This document shows, piece by piece, positions 54,020 to 63,724 of a stretch of DNA of 64,000 bases. The DNA is from Pandoraea terrigena (GTDB lineage: Bacteria > Pseudomonadota > Gammaproteobacteria > Burkholderiales > Burkholderiaceae), in the NCBI RefSeq assembly GCF_902459705.1, contig NZ_CABPRU010000003.1:481767-545766 (forward strand), given 5' to 3'. Under the pieces are notes generated by a model. It had not been told where the DNA came from. It made no database searches and was given only the letters and a program-made list of their open reading frames with translations. The translations under genes were made by a program, and so were the position numbers. Numbering within the stretch: position 1 is the stretch's first letter; the number at the start of each line of letters is the position of its first letter.

Positions 54020-55456
54020 TCAACGCCCGAGATCGGTGGCCGACGTGTGTCGCGTCTCGCCGCCCTCTTGGGTGGCCCCCGCTGCCGGGTCTTCCACGCG
54101 TCGGAAAATGAGCGCCGACACGAGCGTTATCAACCCGACGCACACGAAGGTCAGGCGAAACCCCGCCACCGTGCCGCCCACGCCCACCTGCCCGGCCAAT
54201 TGACCGAACAATGCCAGCAACTGGCCACCGATGGTCACGCCCAGTCCCAGCGCCAGCATCTGCGCCATCGAGAACAGACCATTGCCCGCGCTCGCGCGAC
54301 GCGTGCCGAGATCCTTGAGCGTGACGCTGTTCATCGCGGCGAACTGCATCGAGTTCGCCCCGCCGAAGATCGCCAGTTGCGCCAGCCCCAGCCACATCGG
54401 CCACCCCGGGCCGAACAACGCAAAGCTCGCGATGGCGCCACCGACCACCGCCGTGTTGACCATCAGAAAGCGCGTGTAGCCATAGCGCTGCACCAATGGC
54501 GTGACCATGCGCTTGACCACTACGCCAGCCAGTGCGACCGGCAACATCATCAGGCCCGACGCGAGCGGGCTGTACCCCATGGCCACCTGAAGCAGCAGCG
54601 GCAACAGGAAAGGCACGGCGCTGCTGCCAATCCGCGCGACCAGATTACCCAGCAGCCCGAGCCGGAAACTGCGCGTCGCGAAGAGTTCGAGCGGGAACAG
54701 CGGCGCGGCGCGACGCCGGGCATACGGCCAATAGCCCAGCGTGGTGACGACGCAAAGCAGCGCCAGCCCCACGGACACCCCCCATCCCCGGTCGGAGAAC
54801 GGGTGATCGAGCGCCAGCGTGAACGACACCATCGCCATCGAGAGCAGCGCGAAACCCGTCCAGTCGAAGTCGGCATCGATGACCTCATCGCGTGCCGGAC
54901 GCGGCAAGTAGTGCCGCACGGCCAGGCTGCCGACGATGCCGATTGGCACGTTGATCAGGAAAATCCAATGCCAGGAGGCCACCTGCACCAGCCAGCCGCC
55001 CAGCACCGGACCGATCATCGGACCGACCTGTCCGGCAATCGACACGAACGCGAGCGCCGCCAGGTACTGCCCTGCCGGGAACGTGCGCAGCACCGCGAGG
55101 CGCCCGATCGGCAGGAGCATCGAACCGCCCGCCCCCTGCAACACGCGCGCGAGCACCAGTTGCGACATCGTGTGCGCCATCGCGCAGCAGATCGAGCCGA
55201 GCACGAACAACAGGATCGCGACGAAGTAGATGCGGCGCGTACCGAACCGGTCGGCCAGCCAGCCCGACGCCGGGGTCAGCATGGCCATCGTCAGGGAGTA
55301 GGAGACCACCACGGGCTGCATGCGCAGCGGGTTCTCGCCGAGGCTCGCCGCCATGGCGGGCAGGGCCGTGTTGACGATGGTCGTGTCGAGCGCCTGCATG
55401 AAAAAGCCCGCCGCCACGATCCACAGCAGCGCGGTGAGTGTCTTGTCTTGCGTCAT
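54020..55456 (-). CDS. MFS transporter, DHA2 (EmrB/QacA) type
   Basis: The 478-residue protein with about 14 helices has FFMQALDTTIVNTALPAMA in helix 1, the DHA2 signature, and DRFGTRRIYF after helix 2. It is probably a proton-driven exporter of toxic compounds. It converges with pqiC (about 110 bases between stops) and stands alone with no regulator or EmrA-type adaptor adjacent. The ATG at 55456 is not preceded by a strong ribosome site. Confidence 0.87.
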   Translation of the reverse strand: MTQDKTLTALLWIVAAGFFMQALDTTIVNTALPAMAASLGENPLRMQPVVVSYSLTMAMLTPASGWLADRFGTRRIYFVAILLFVLGSICCAMAHTMSQLVLARVLQGAGGSMLLPIGRLAVLRTFPAGQYLAALAFVSIAGQVGPMIGPVLGGWLVQVASWHWIFLINVPIGIVGSLAVRHYLPRPARDEVIDADFDWTGFALLSMAMVSFTLALDHPFSDRGWGVSVGLALLCVVTTLGYWPYARRRAAPLFPLELFATRSFRLGLLGNLVARIGSSAVPFLLPLLLQVAMGYSPLASGLMMLPVALAGVVVKRMVTPLVQRYGYTRFLMVNTAVVGGAIASFALFGPGWPMWLGLAQLAIFGGANSMQFAAMNSVTLKDLGTRRASAGNGLFSMAQMLALGLGVTIGGQLLALFGQLAGQVGVGGTVAGFRLTFVCVGLITLVSALIFRRVEDPAAGATQEGGETRHTSATDLGR

Positions 55457-55615
55457 GCGGCGTGGTGACGAAACACGGCGACCCGCCCTGTCTCTGAAAA
55501 AGAATTAAGCGAAAGCAGAATTCTAGCGCTTCAGGCAGGCCAGCCGATGCCGAGGCTTCCAGACGGCGGAGAATGCCCCGCCGCCTTGCCGTCGTCCGCC
55601 CGGCCGCAACCCGCC

Positions 55616-57511
55616 TCAAGCCCTGGCTGCACGATAACCGACATGTTCGAAGCGGGCCTCGTCGTCGACATCGTCTTCATACGACGTGTCCTGCGCCGCG
55701 TGATCCGTTGCATCGTGGGCACGGTCCTCGTCGGCCAGCGCGCCGAGGCGGATCGCCGCGTGCACGAGTGCGATATGCGAGAACGCCTGCGGGAAGTTGC
55801 CGACCTGACGCGCATGGTGTGTGTCGTACTCCTCGGCCAGCAAGCCGACATCGTTGCGCAACGACAACAACCGCTCGAACAAGTCATGGGCATCGCGGTG
55901 ACGGCCAATCATCACCAGGCAGTCGACCATCCAGAAACTGCATGCGAGAAACGCGCCCTCGCCCGCCGGCAGGCCGTCGTCGACCCGGCTCGTGCGATAG
56001 CGTTGCACCAGGCCATCGTGCATCAGATCGCGCTCGACCGCTTCGATGGTGCCGATCACGCGCGGATCGTCCGCCGGCAGGAAGCCGACGAGCGGAATCA
56101 TCAGAAGACTCGCATCCATCTCCGACGAGCCGTACGCCTGCATGAACGCATTGCGCCCTTTGTCGAAGCCGTGCGCGCACACGTCTGCGTGAATCTCCCT
56201 GCATAACTGACGCCAGTGATCGATCGGCCCCGGCAAGCCGAAGCGCTCGGCCGACTTGATCGCGCGGTCGAACGCGACCCAGGCCATTACCTTCGAGTAG
56301 GTGAAGTGCTGGGGGCCGCCGCGCACTTCCCAGATGCCCTCGTCCGGTTTGCGCCAGACGGTCTCGAGATGCGCCACGAGCTTCGTCTGCACCTCCCATG
56401 TGGCCTCGACCGGCGGCAATCCACCGAGACGCGCCTGATGCAGCGCGTCCATCACTTCGCCATAGACATCGAGCTGCAACTGTCCGACCGCGCCATTGCC
56501 CACGCGCACGGGCTTCGCGCCTTCGTAGCCGGGCAGCCAATCCACTTCCCACTCGGGCAGACGCCGCTCGCCCGAGAGTCCGTACATGATCTGCACCTGC
56601 GACGGCGCACCGGCCACGGCGCGCACCAGCCAATGGCTCCAATCGTTCGCCTCGGTGTAGTAGCCGCCAAGCATCAGCGCCTGCAACGTCAGCGTCGCGT
56701 CGCGCAACCAGCAGTAGCGATAGTCCCAGTTGCGTTCGCCGCCGAGATGTTCGGGCAATGACGTCGTCGGGGCGGCCACCACACCGCCCGTCGGCACGAA
56801 CGTAAGCGCCTTGAGCACGATGAGCGAGCGGCGAATCGCGTCGGCCCACCGGCCGTCGAGCTGACAACGGTGCGCCCAGGTGCGCCAGTAGCGCTCGGTA
56901 TCGGCGAGGGCGGTGAGCGGGTCGATCTCGCGCGGATCGGGGTGATGCGACGGCACACGCGAGAGCACGAACGGCACGGTGTCACCCGCCTTCACGTCGA
57001 ACCGGGCGCACAGACTGCCCGGCACATCCTGGATCTCGACGGGGGTGCGCACCACGACCTTGTCGGGCCCGGCGATCAGCCGCATCCCCGGCCCGGTGGG
57101 ATCGTCGCCGTCGAGCGGACGCGACCACGGCACCGACGCCCCATAGTCGAATCGCAGGATCAACTCCATCGACATCGTCACCGTACCGTGTATGCCCTTG
57201 ACCAGCCGCACGAGATCGGCGGCGCCGTCACGCAACGGCATGAAGTCGATCACGGCAACGCAGCCCTCCACGGTCTCGAAACGGGTCTCGAGAATCAGCG
57301 TGTCGTCGTGATAGCGACGCGTACAGGCCACATGGGGGTCATCCGGCGCGAGCTTCCATCGGCCATGCTCCGGGCCGCCAAGCAGTGCGGCGAAACACGC
57401 CGGGGAATCGAAATACGGCCAACAGAGCCAGTCGATCGAACCGTCGCGCGCCACGAGTGCCGCGCTTCGGCAGTCGCCAATCATTGCGTAGTCTTCAATA
57501 CGTGCCGGCAT
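55616..57511 (-). CDS. Glycoside hydrolase family 15 protein (trehalase/glucoamylase-like)
   Basis: The 631-residue cytoplasmic protein starts IEDYAMIGDCRSAALVARDGSIDWLCWPYFDSPACFAALLGG, diagnostic of the bacterial GH15 family. Later NWDYRYCWLRDATLTLQALMLGG in the (alpha/alpha)6 barrel and GIWEVRGGPQHFTYSKVMAWVAFDRAI carry the expected acid residues. Members hydrolyse trehalose or short glucans. I use ATG 57511, with GAGG 5 bases upstream; GTG 57517 is possible. It stands alone. About 300 bases upstream (57518-57813) hold nothing I recognise. Confidence 0.88.
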   Translation of the reverse strand: MPARIEDYAMIGDCRSAALVARDGSIDWLCWPYFDSPACFAALLGGPEHGRWKLAPDDPHVACTRRYHDDTLILETRFETVEGCVAVIDFMPLRDGAADLVRLVKGIHGTVTMSMELILRFDYGASVPWSRPLDGDDPTGPGMRLIAGPDKVVVRTPVEIQDVPGSLCARFDVKAGDTVPFVLSRVPSHHPDPREIDPLTALADTERYWRTWAHRCQLDGRWADAIRRSLIVLKALTFVPTGGVVAAPTTSLPEHLGGERNWDYRYCWLRDATLTLQALMLGGYYTEANDWSHWLVRAVAGAPSQVQIMYGLSGERRLPEWEVDWLPGYEGAKPVRVGNGAVGQLQLDVYGEVMDALHQARLGGLPPVEATWEVQTKLVAHLETVWRKPDEGIWEVRGGPQHFTYSKVMAWVAFDRAIKSAERFGLPGPIDHWRQLCREIHADVCAHGFDKGRNAFMQAYGSSEMDASLLMIPLVGFLPADDPRVIGTIEAVERDLMHDGLVQRYRTSRVDDGLPAGEGAFLACSFWMVDCLVMIGRHRDAHDLFERLLSLRNDVGLLAEEYDTHHARQVGNFPQAFSHIALVHAAIRLGALADEDRAHDATDHAAQDTSYEDDVDDEARFEHVGYRAARA

Positions 57512-57813
57512 GCTCACCTCGCGAAGGGAAGAGGAACGTCGCGCCCGTCGCCAGACCGGGGAACGCCAGCGAGTGGAGCCCTATGATGTTACGCGCGTGA
57601 TCGAGGCGCGGCCACTGGCACGATGACGGGCCGTGGCGATTGCTGGAGATGCTGCCTGGGGTCATGCGGTCCCTCCTGTCGACGTTGGGTGTCGGGTCGG
57701 ATTGATCGGTGGCCTGTCGTGCGCCAATCTAAAAACCGACCGGCCACCCGGAGGGAAGTTCTACGCTAGGCGTCAACACGCGGAGAATCCGCATCGCAGA
57801 CGCGCCACATACG

Positions 57814-59052
57814 TTATGCGCTCACGTGTGCCGCCTCTTCCAGCACATGCACCGCCCCCTGCGCGATCAGGTCGCGAATCCGCGTCGCGTCGAAGCCATA
57901 CGCTGCCAACACCTCGCGCGTGTGTTCACCAAGCCGCGGGGCGGGGCCGCCCGTGCGCTTCGGCGTCTCGGAGAAGCGGATCGGCAGGCCGATGCTGCGT
58001 GTCGGGCCATCCAGTGGATGCACCGTTTCGACCACCATCTCGCGCGCCACGATCTGCGGGTGCGTCACCGCTTCCGAGATGGGCAACACCGGGCCGACCG
58101 GCAGGCCCACGGCGTCGAGCCGTTCGACCCAGTGGTGAGTCGTGTCGCGCATCAGGTACGCCGTGAGCCGCTCGACGAGTTCGGCACGATGCGCCGTGCG
58201 GCCGACGTTGGTGGCGAAGCGTGGATCACCGGCGATCTCGGGGGCGTCGAGCACCTGCAGCAGCCGCTCGTAGTTCGCCTGATTGGCCGCGCCGATATTG
58301 ATCCAGCCATCTTGCGTGCGAAACGCCTGATAAGGCGTGCTCGTCGGATTCGCCGAGCCAAGCTTCGGTGGATTCTCACCGCTAGCGAAGAAGTTGGCCG
58401 CCGCCCAGTACATCTGCTGGAATCCCGCTTCGAGCAATGACGTGTCGACAATCTGCCCCTGCCCCGTGCGCAACCGATGCGCATACGCCGCCGAGACGCC
58501 GAGCGCCGCCAGAATGCCCGCGTTGATATCGGCAATCGGCGAGCCTGCCTTGATGGGCCCCTGCCCCGGCTCGCCCGTCACGCTCATCAGGCCGGAGAGT
58601 CCCTGCGCGATCAGATCGAAGCCGCCTTTGTCGGCGTATGGGCCGGTGCGTCCGTAGCCGGAAATGGCGCAATAGATGAGGCCCGGATTCGCCGCGCGCA
58701 ACGTCTCGTAGCCAAGGCCGAGCCTCTCCATCGTCCCCTTGCGGTAGTTCTCGGTGACGACATCGGCACTCGCCAGCATCTCGCGCAAGACTGCACAGCC
58801 GCCTTCCGTCTTCAGATTGAGCGCAATGCCGCGCTTGTTGCGATTGAGCATCATGAACGATGCCGACTCGCCGTGCGAGAGGATCGGCGCGAAGCGCCGC
58901 GCATCGTCGCCATCCATCTTCTCGACCTTGATGACGTCGGCCCCCATGTCGGCAAGCATCATGCCGCACACCGGGCCGGACATGATGTGCGACAGTTCGA
59001 TCACCTTGACGCCCTGCAACGGTCCGCCTGACGGCTTGAGGGTATCGGTCAT
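57814..59052 (-). CDS. CaiB/BaiF family CoA-transferase
   Basis: The 412-residue class III CoA-transferase opens LQGVKVIELSHIMSGPVCGMMLADMGADVIKVEKMDGDD and contains NRNKRGIALNLKTEGG, VTENYRKGTMERLGLGYETL and GPIKAGSPIADINAGILAALG, all typical. The catalytic aspartate of this class is expected in the PIADINAG segment. It moves CoA from a donor acid to an organic acid. The ATG at 59052 lies 1 base past the enoyl-CoA hydratase stop. Together they would activate and hydrate an acid; the acid is unknown. Confidence 0.9.
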   Translation of the reverse strand: MTDTLKPSGGPLQGVKVIELSHIMSGPVCGMMLADMGADVIKVEKMDGDDARRFAPILSHGESASFMMLNRNKRGIALNLKTEGGCAVLREMLASADVVTENYRKGTMERLGLGYETLRAANPGLIYCAISGYGRTGPYADKGGFDLIAQGLSGLMSVTGEPGQGPIKAGSPIADINAGILAALGVSAAYAHRLRTGQGQIVDTSLLEAGFQQMYWAAANFFASGENPPKLGSANPTSTPYQAFRTQDGWINIGAANQANYERLLQVLDAPEIAGDPRFATNVGRTAHRAELVERLTAYLMRDTTHHWVERLDAVGLPVGPVLPISEAVTHPQIVAREMVVETVHPLDGPTRSIGLPIRFSETPKRTGGPAPRLGEHTREVLAAYGFDATRIRDLIAQGAVHVLEEAAHVSA

Positions 59053-59053
59053 G

Positions 59054-59833
59054 TCAGCGCCCCTCGAACACGGGCGACGTCTTCGCGAGGAAGGCGCGAT
59101 AGCCCGTCTGGAAATCGGCCGTGCCGAAGCACGCGAAACCTTCGTCGATCTGCGCGGCAGTGAGCGGCTGGCCGCTGGCCAGTTCGCGCACGAAACGCTT
59201 GTGCCAGCGCGCGACCAGCGGCGCGCCGGCAGCGATGCGGGCCGCGCTCTCCAGGGCCTCTCGCGTGACGTCGCCATCGGCCACCACGCGGGTGACGAGC
59301 CCGATGCGCAATGCCTCCTGCGCGTCGAAGATCCGGCCTTCCAGCAGAATCTCGAGCGAGCGCGCCGGGCCGAGCAACCGCACAAGACCCGATAGCTCCG
59401 CATGCGCCATTACCAGGCCCAGCTTGTTGATCGGCGCGCCGAAACGGCTCGACTCGCCGCAGATGCGCACGTCGCAGGCCGCCGCGATTTCCATGCCACC
59501 GCCAACACAGATACCGTGGATCATTGCCACTAGCGGCACCGGACACCGGGACAACGCGTCGAGCGTGCGGTGCATGAGCGCGCCATACGTGCGCGCTTGC
59601 TCCACGCTGGCGCGATCGGTCTCGAACTCCGCAATGTCGTTGCCCGGCGCGAACGACGTCTCGCCCGCCCCGCGCAGCAAGATGCAGCGCACATCCGGCG
59701 TCTCGGACAACGCCAGGATCGTGTCGCCCAAGGCCTGCCACATGGACTGGGTCAAGGCGTTGAGCTTCTCTGGTCGATTGAGCGTAACCCGCGCGATTGC
59801 GCCGTGTCGCTCGGTCAGTACGATCGATGTCAC
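59054..59833 (-). CDS. Enoyl-CoA hydratase/isomerase family protein
   Basis: The 259-residue crotonase-fold enzyme has AITRVTLNRPEKLNALT-like N-terminus, the oxyanion segments LRGAGETSFAPGNDIAEF and IHGICVGGGMEIAAACDVRIC, and SRFGAPINKLGLVMAHAEL. The residues around the usual glutamates differ from classical hydratases, so the reaction could be hydration, isomerisation or hydrolysis. Start is GTG 59833 with GGAGG four bases upstream. It is first in a two-gene operon with the CoA-transferase, facing a divergent GntR gene. Confidence 0.87.
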   Translation of the reverse strand: MTSIVLTERHGAIARVTLNRPEKLNALTQSMWQALGDTILALSETPDVRCILLRGAGETSFAPGNDIAEFETDRASVEQARTYGALMHRTLDALSRCPVPLVAMIHGICVGGGMEIAAACDVRICGESSRFGAPINKLGLVMAHAELSGLVRLLGPARSLEILLEGRIFDAQEALRIGLVTRVVADGDVTREALESAARIAAGAPLVARWHKRFVRELASGQPLTAAQIDEGFACFGTADFQTGYRAFLAKTSPVFEGR

Positions 59834-59884
59834 ATAGCCTCCTTTGAACGCCAGCGCGCACCCGATGTCGGCCAGCCTCTATTT

Positions 59885-59896
59885 TTGGTATACCAA
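59885..59896. promoter_or_regulatory. GntR-type operator (perfect palindrome)
   Basis: TTGGTATACCAA is perfectly symmetric and matches the usual form of FCD-GntR operators. It lies between the enoyl-CoA hydratase and GntR starts, about 52 bases from the former. It probably controls both directions. Confidence 0.65.
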
Positions 59897-60000
59897 TTTA
59901 CGCAAACGATAAAATCTTTGATGCGGAATTAGCAAGCAGAAAACGATCTAATAAGGGTAAACGTGGGATTTTTACGTATTGGTGATTGACGACAGACGAC

Positions 60001-60717
60001 ATGCTCGTCAGAATTGGCATTCCATTTTTACAACCCCTGCGCATGATCACGTCCGCTTCGCTGAATGCCGCCGCTTACGAAGCCCTCAAGGCGCGCATCG
60101 TGCGCGGCGACCTTCGTCCCGGGGCACCCCTCTCGGAACGCGCGCTATGCGACGCGCTGGCTGTCTCGCGCACGCCACTGCGTGAAGCGCTCAAGCGGCT
60201 GGCGAACGAGGGGTTGGTGGAAATCTCGGAAACGCGCCGGGCACGGGTGGCGCGTGTGAGTGTCGACGAAGTCGTGAATCTGCTCGCCGTGATGGCGGTA
60301 CTCGAAGGACTCTCGGGCGAGCAGGCGTGCGAAAAAGCGTCGGAGGCCGATCTGGTTGCACTCACGCAACTGCAGGCCGACATGGAATCAGCATACGCCC
60401 GCGCCGATCACGCCGCCTACTTCGCCCTGAATCAGCAAATCCACCTGAGCATTCTGCGTATGGCGGACAACGGGCCGCTGGCCGAGTACTTCCATAATCT
60501 CAACGCACGCCTGCGGCATGTGCGTGAGCGGTTGACGCCCACGCCCGAGCGCTGGCGTCAGGCCGTCGATGAACATGCGCAAATGCTGGCGCTGCTGCGC
60601 CGGCGCGATGGCAAGCGACTGCGCACGCTGATGGAAGCGCACCTGCGCAGCAAGACCGACGCCTACGTCGCCGCCATGCTCAACGACGGACTGGTGAGCC
60701 TGGGGCGAGCGGCGTGA
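60001..60717 (+). CDS. GntR family regulator, FCD subgroup
   Basis: The 238-residue protein has a winged helix containing GAPLSERALCDALAVSRTPLREALKRL and an FCD domain with FALNQQIHLSILRMADNGPLAEY. Start is uncertain: ATG 60001 and ATG 60043 are both in frame, and neither has a strong ribosome site. It is divergent from the enoyl-CoA hydratase/CoA-transferase pair and probably acts at the palindrome at 59885. It converges with a second GntR gene 49 bases away. Confidence 0.85.
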   Translation: MLVRIGIPFLQPLRMITSASLNAAAYEALKARIVRGDLRPGAPLSERALCDALAVSRTPLREALKRLANEGLVEISETRRARVARVSVDEVVNLLAVMAVLEGLSGEQACEKASEADLVALTQLQADMESAYARADHAAYFALNQQIHLSILRMADNGPLAEYFHNLNARLRHVRERLTPTPERWRQAVDEHAQMLALLRRRDGKRLRTLMEAHLRSKTDAYVAAMLNDGLVSLGRAA

Positions 60718-60765
60718 CCGGATCGGCACACCCACGCAGGCAAGCGCTGGCACCGCACCGGCGCG

Positions 60766-61575
60766 TTACGCGACGGCGAGCCGATGGGCGAGCACGGTAG
60801 CGCACTTGGCCATCAAGTGCCCGCGCAACAGTCGGCCGAGCGCAGCGCCGTCACGTGCATGCAAGGCGCGCAGCATCGCAACGTGCTCGTCGACGGCTTG
60901 CTCCCACTTGCCGGCGTGCAGGTTGGAGCGGAATCGCAACGCCTGAAGGCGTTGATTGACCGATTGGTACATCTGCGTGAGGGCGGGATTGCGCGCCGCT
61001 GCATTGATGCGATCGTGAATCCGCTGGTTGAAGTCGAAATAGTCCGAGAGGTTGCCGTTCGCGTGGCACGCGCTCATCGCGCAATGCAGGGTCTCGATGT
61101 CGTCGACTTCCGCCTGCGTGATGCGCTCGCAAGCCAATTCGCCAGCCAGCGCTTCAAGACCGCTGAGCAGTTCGAAGGCGTCGGCGATATCGGCGGCCGA
61201 CAGCGTCACGACGCGTGCGCCGCGATTCGGCAGCAGTTCGATCAAACGCTCGACCGCCAGCATCTTGAGCGCCTCGCGCAGCGGTGTGCGCGACACGCCG
61301 AGTTGCTCGCACAGGGCACGCTCGTTCAGGTGCGCGCCCGGCGGCAGCGTGCCTTCGGTCATCATCTTGCGCAGGCGATCCATCACGGCGAGATGCAGCG
61401 CCTGTCGACTGATCGGGCGAGCCGTCTCGTGGTCCGGCGGGTGGACGACGTGATCACGCAGGACATTCAGGGTCACAGAGTGCATAGGCTGGGTCGGGTC
61501 GTTCACTTGGAAAAGAAGGTCATCGACTGCACGCACCGCACTTTCGCGAGCGACGGCACGCTTGTCCGTTGCCAC
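60766..61575 (-). CDS. GntR family regulator, FCD subgroup
   Basis: The 269-residue protein has a winged helix with GAHLNERALCEQLGVSRTPLREALKML and an FCD domain (DYFDFNQRIHDRINAAARNPAL). The first 30 residues from GTG 61575 are unusual; ATG 61485 is an alternative start. Neither has a clear ribosome site. It is divergent from the hydratase gene at 61777 and probably its regulator. An AT-rich direct repeat CGAAATATTA (61582-61591 and 61592-61601) and a TTGTATACGA site lie between them. Confidence 0.83.
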   Translation of the reverse strand: MATDKRAVARESAVRAVDDLLFQVNDPTQPMHSVTLNVLRDHVVHPPDHETARPISRQALHLAVMDRLRKMMTEGTLPPGAHLNERALCEQLGVSRTPLREALKMLAVERLIELLPNRGARVVTLSAADIADAFELLSGLEALAGELACERITQAEVDDIETLHCAMSACHANGNLSDYFDFNQRIHDRINAAARNPALTQMYQSVNQRLQALRFRSNLHAGKWEQAVDEHVAMLRALHARDGAALGRLLRGHLMAKCATVLAHRLAVA

Positions 61576-61703
61576 ATCGCGCGAAATATTACGAAATATT
61601 ACGAAGTCCGATTCTCTCAGATCGCCGGGACTTTGACTACGTTAGATGGTGTTTTCACCGAGTAGCCATCATGTTCACCGCGCCGCGCAACGACGACTGA
61701 ATT

Positions 61704-61713
61704 TTGTATACGA
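61704..61713. promoter_or_regulatory. Candidate GntR operator before the hydratase gene
   Basis: TTGTATACGA is one base short of a perfect TTGTATAC-AA palindrome and resembles FCD-GntR sites. It lies 64 bases before the hydratase ATG. Confidence 0.4.
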
Positions 61714-61776
61714 TGTGGAGCCACGTGCTGCCAGCAAATCGCTGGGGCATCGCTCTTCCTCCAGGAGACTTGCAAA

Positions 61777-62535
61777 ATGTTCGAGACCCCCGCTGTCGAA
61801 TCACTGGCCCAACTGCTGGCCGACACCCGTCGCGGCGATACGCCGATCGATGCCCCCGCTGCAGCGCTGCTGCCGGCCGATGCCGACGCCGCCTACGCCG
61901 TGCAATTGCGCACGCTCGATCTGCTCGGCGAGACGATTGCGGCGTGGAAAGTGGGCGCGAAAGCCCCGATGGATCTGCCGAATTGCGCGCCGATTCCGGC
62001 GTCTGTCGTCAGCGACGCCGGCGGCACCCTGGCACTCGATGATTTCTTCCGTCCCGGGTTGGAACTGGAGATCGCGTTCCGACTGGCACGCGATATCAAG
62101 CCGAAGATTTACGACGAACGTGAGGCGCTCATGTTTGTCGGCGAGACGCTTGTCACGATCGAGATTACCGACAGTCGCTTCGCGACGCGCGGTCTCGACA
62201 GCCGGTTCACACTCGCCGATTTGCAGAACAATGGCGCACTCGTGATCGGGAGCGGCCGTGCTTACGATGCGTCGCTCAACTACCTGACGCCGAAGCTCAC
62301 GTTCTCGCTCGATGGTGTGAACCTCGCGCCAGCCGACACGGGGATCAACACGGGGGGCGATCCGCGCACCCTGCTCACGTGGCTCGTCAATCACAACGGC
62401 AGGCGCGGCATCACGATGCGCGCGGGTGCCATCGTCACCTGCGGCTCTTACGTCGGCATGATTCCCGCCCGCGGTGCAGGCGTGCTGCGCGGCACGATCG
62501 ACGGGATCGGCGACGCGTCCGTCACGCTGAAGTGA
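61777..62535 (+). CDS. 2-keto-4-pentenoate hydratase-like protein (MhpD/HpcG family)
   Basis: The 252-residue protein has a fumarylacetoacetase-type C-terminal barrel. Landmarks are TIAAWKVGAKAP, the metal-site region LELEIAFRLARD, ETLVTIEITDSRF, and TGINTGGDPRTLLTWLVNH followed by AGAIVTCGSYVGMIPA. Family enzymes hydrate or decarboxylate 2-hydroxydienoates in aromatic meta-cleavage. No other meta-cleavage genes are present, so it may act on another 2-keto acid. AGGAG precedes the ATG. The divergent GntR is its probable regulator. Confidence 0.85.
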   Translation: MFETPAVESLAQLLADTRRGDTPIDAPAAALLPADADAAYAVQLRTLDLLGETIAAWKVGAKAPMDLPNCAPIPASVVSDAGGTLALDDFFRPGLELEIAFRLARDIKPKIYDEREALMFVGETLVTIEITDSRFATRGLDSRFTLADLQNNGALVIGSGRAYDASLNYLTPKLTFSLDGVNLAPADTGINTGGDPRTLLTWLVNHNGRRGITMRAGAIVTCGSYVGMIPARGAGVLRGTIDGIGDASVTLK

Positions 62536-62589
62536 TGGCGCGCGACCCTTCCGGATTGCCGTGAGATTGCGCTTCGCGCCCGTCGCCAC

Positions 62590-62624
62590 TTATCCACAGT
62601 TTTTGTTCACAACGTTGTGGACAA
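62590..62624. promoter_or_regulatory. Inverted pair of DnaA-box-like sequences
   Basis: TTATCCACA (62590-62598) is a perfect DnaA box. TGTGGACAA (62616-62624) reads TTGTCCACA on the other strand, one base different. A perfect palindrome CACAACGTTGTG lies between them at 62608-62619. The segment lies between the convergent hydratase and LysR genes and could also fold as an RNA hairpin. DnaA binding is unproven. Confidence 0.4.
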
Positions 62625-62667
62625 GTCCTTGACGAGCAAGCGCAAGTCGTTGATTCGACTCAGGGAT

Positions 62668-63618
62668 TCAGTTGACCTGCGCCGCGGGAGCAGCGCTCTG
62701 GTGGTCTACCGCCAGCGCGAACCCCTTGTTGCGCTCGCGAACGACACGGTGAATCAGCTCCCACACCGTATGGGCAACGGGCGAGAGCGAACGGTTCTTG
62801 CGACGCACGAGCACGATGTTGCGCTCGAACGCGGGCAACAGCGGGCGCACGGCCAGCGTCGAGTTCTCCGGCAACGGCAGCGCCAGCGGCGGCAGCACAC
62901 TTACCCCCAGCCCCTCCTGCACCATGCGGAAGATGGTGCTCACGTGCCCCAACTCCTGCGTGATGGTCCCTTGCACCTTTTGCGTGGTCAGCGCGCGATC
63001 GATCAGCACGCGGCTGCCCGAACTCTGATTGAGCAGCACCAGGTTCTCACCCGAGAGTTCCGACCAATGCACCGCCCCCTGCGCGGCGAGCGGATGATCG
63101 CTGCGGCACACCAGACAGAACGGCTCACTCATCAGGTGCTCGGTCGTGAGGTCGTCCGCCCCTTGAGGCGCCACCACGATGCCAAAGTCCACATCGCCCG
63201 CGCGCACGCTATCCAGAACGGCGCGCTGCATCTGATCGACGAGCGCGAGCGCAATATCCGGATACGTCGCCTGCGATGTCAGCAGCACGCGCGGCATGAG
63301 CGTCGCGGAGATGGTCGGGGCCGCGCCAATGCGTACCCGCCCGCTCGTGCGCGCCTCCGCGCCGTGCGTCTGCAACAGGGCGATCTCGAGTTCGTCGAGC
63401 ACACGGTCGAGACTGCTTGCGAGCGTCACACCGGCATCGGTCAACGCGACCTCGCGTGTGGTGCGGTCGACGAGACGCAGGCCAAGTTGCCCTTCCAGTT
63501 CGTTGATGCAGCGGCTGATGGCCGGTTGTGTCAGGCCGATCTCGGCCCCGGCGCGGCTGAAGTTCTTGCTGCGCGCCACGACCATGAAGACCTTGAGTTG
63601 TCTCAGCGATACGTTCAT
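62668..63618 (-). CDS. LysR family transcriptional regulator
   Basis: The 316-residue protein has an N-terminal helix-turn-helix (MNVSLRQLKVFMVVARSKNFSRAGAEIGLTQPAISRCI) and a periplasmic-binding-protein-like effector domain starting near GRVRIGAAPTISATLMP. Such regulators usually activate a divergent gene, but the neighbour upstream is pntB on the same strand, so its target is unclear. It converges with the hydratase gene. Confidence 0.87.
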   Translation of the reverse strand: MNVSLRQLKVFMVVARSKNFSRAGAEIGLTQPAISRCINELEGQLGLRLVDRTTREVALTDAGVTLASSLDRVLDELEIALLQTHGAEARTSGRVRIGAAPTISATLMPRVLLTSQATYPDIALALVDQMQRAVLDSVRAGDVDFGIVVAPQGADDLTTEHLMSEPFCLVCRSDHPLAAQGAVHWSELSGENLVLLNQSSGSRVLIDRALTTQKVQGTITQELGHVSTIFRMVQEGLGVSVLPPLALPLPENSTLAVRPLLPAFERNIVLVRRKNRSLSPVAHTVWELIHRVVRERNKGFALAVDHQSAAPAAQVN

Positions 63619-63724
63619 GTGCTAGTGCCCTGCCGGAAAGTGAGCGAACAAGCCACCGCCGTGGCTCCGGCGCGCCGCGCTCGGCGGCGCGCCCCGTAAC
63701 ACGCGGATCAAACGGTCGCGCCGA

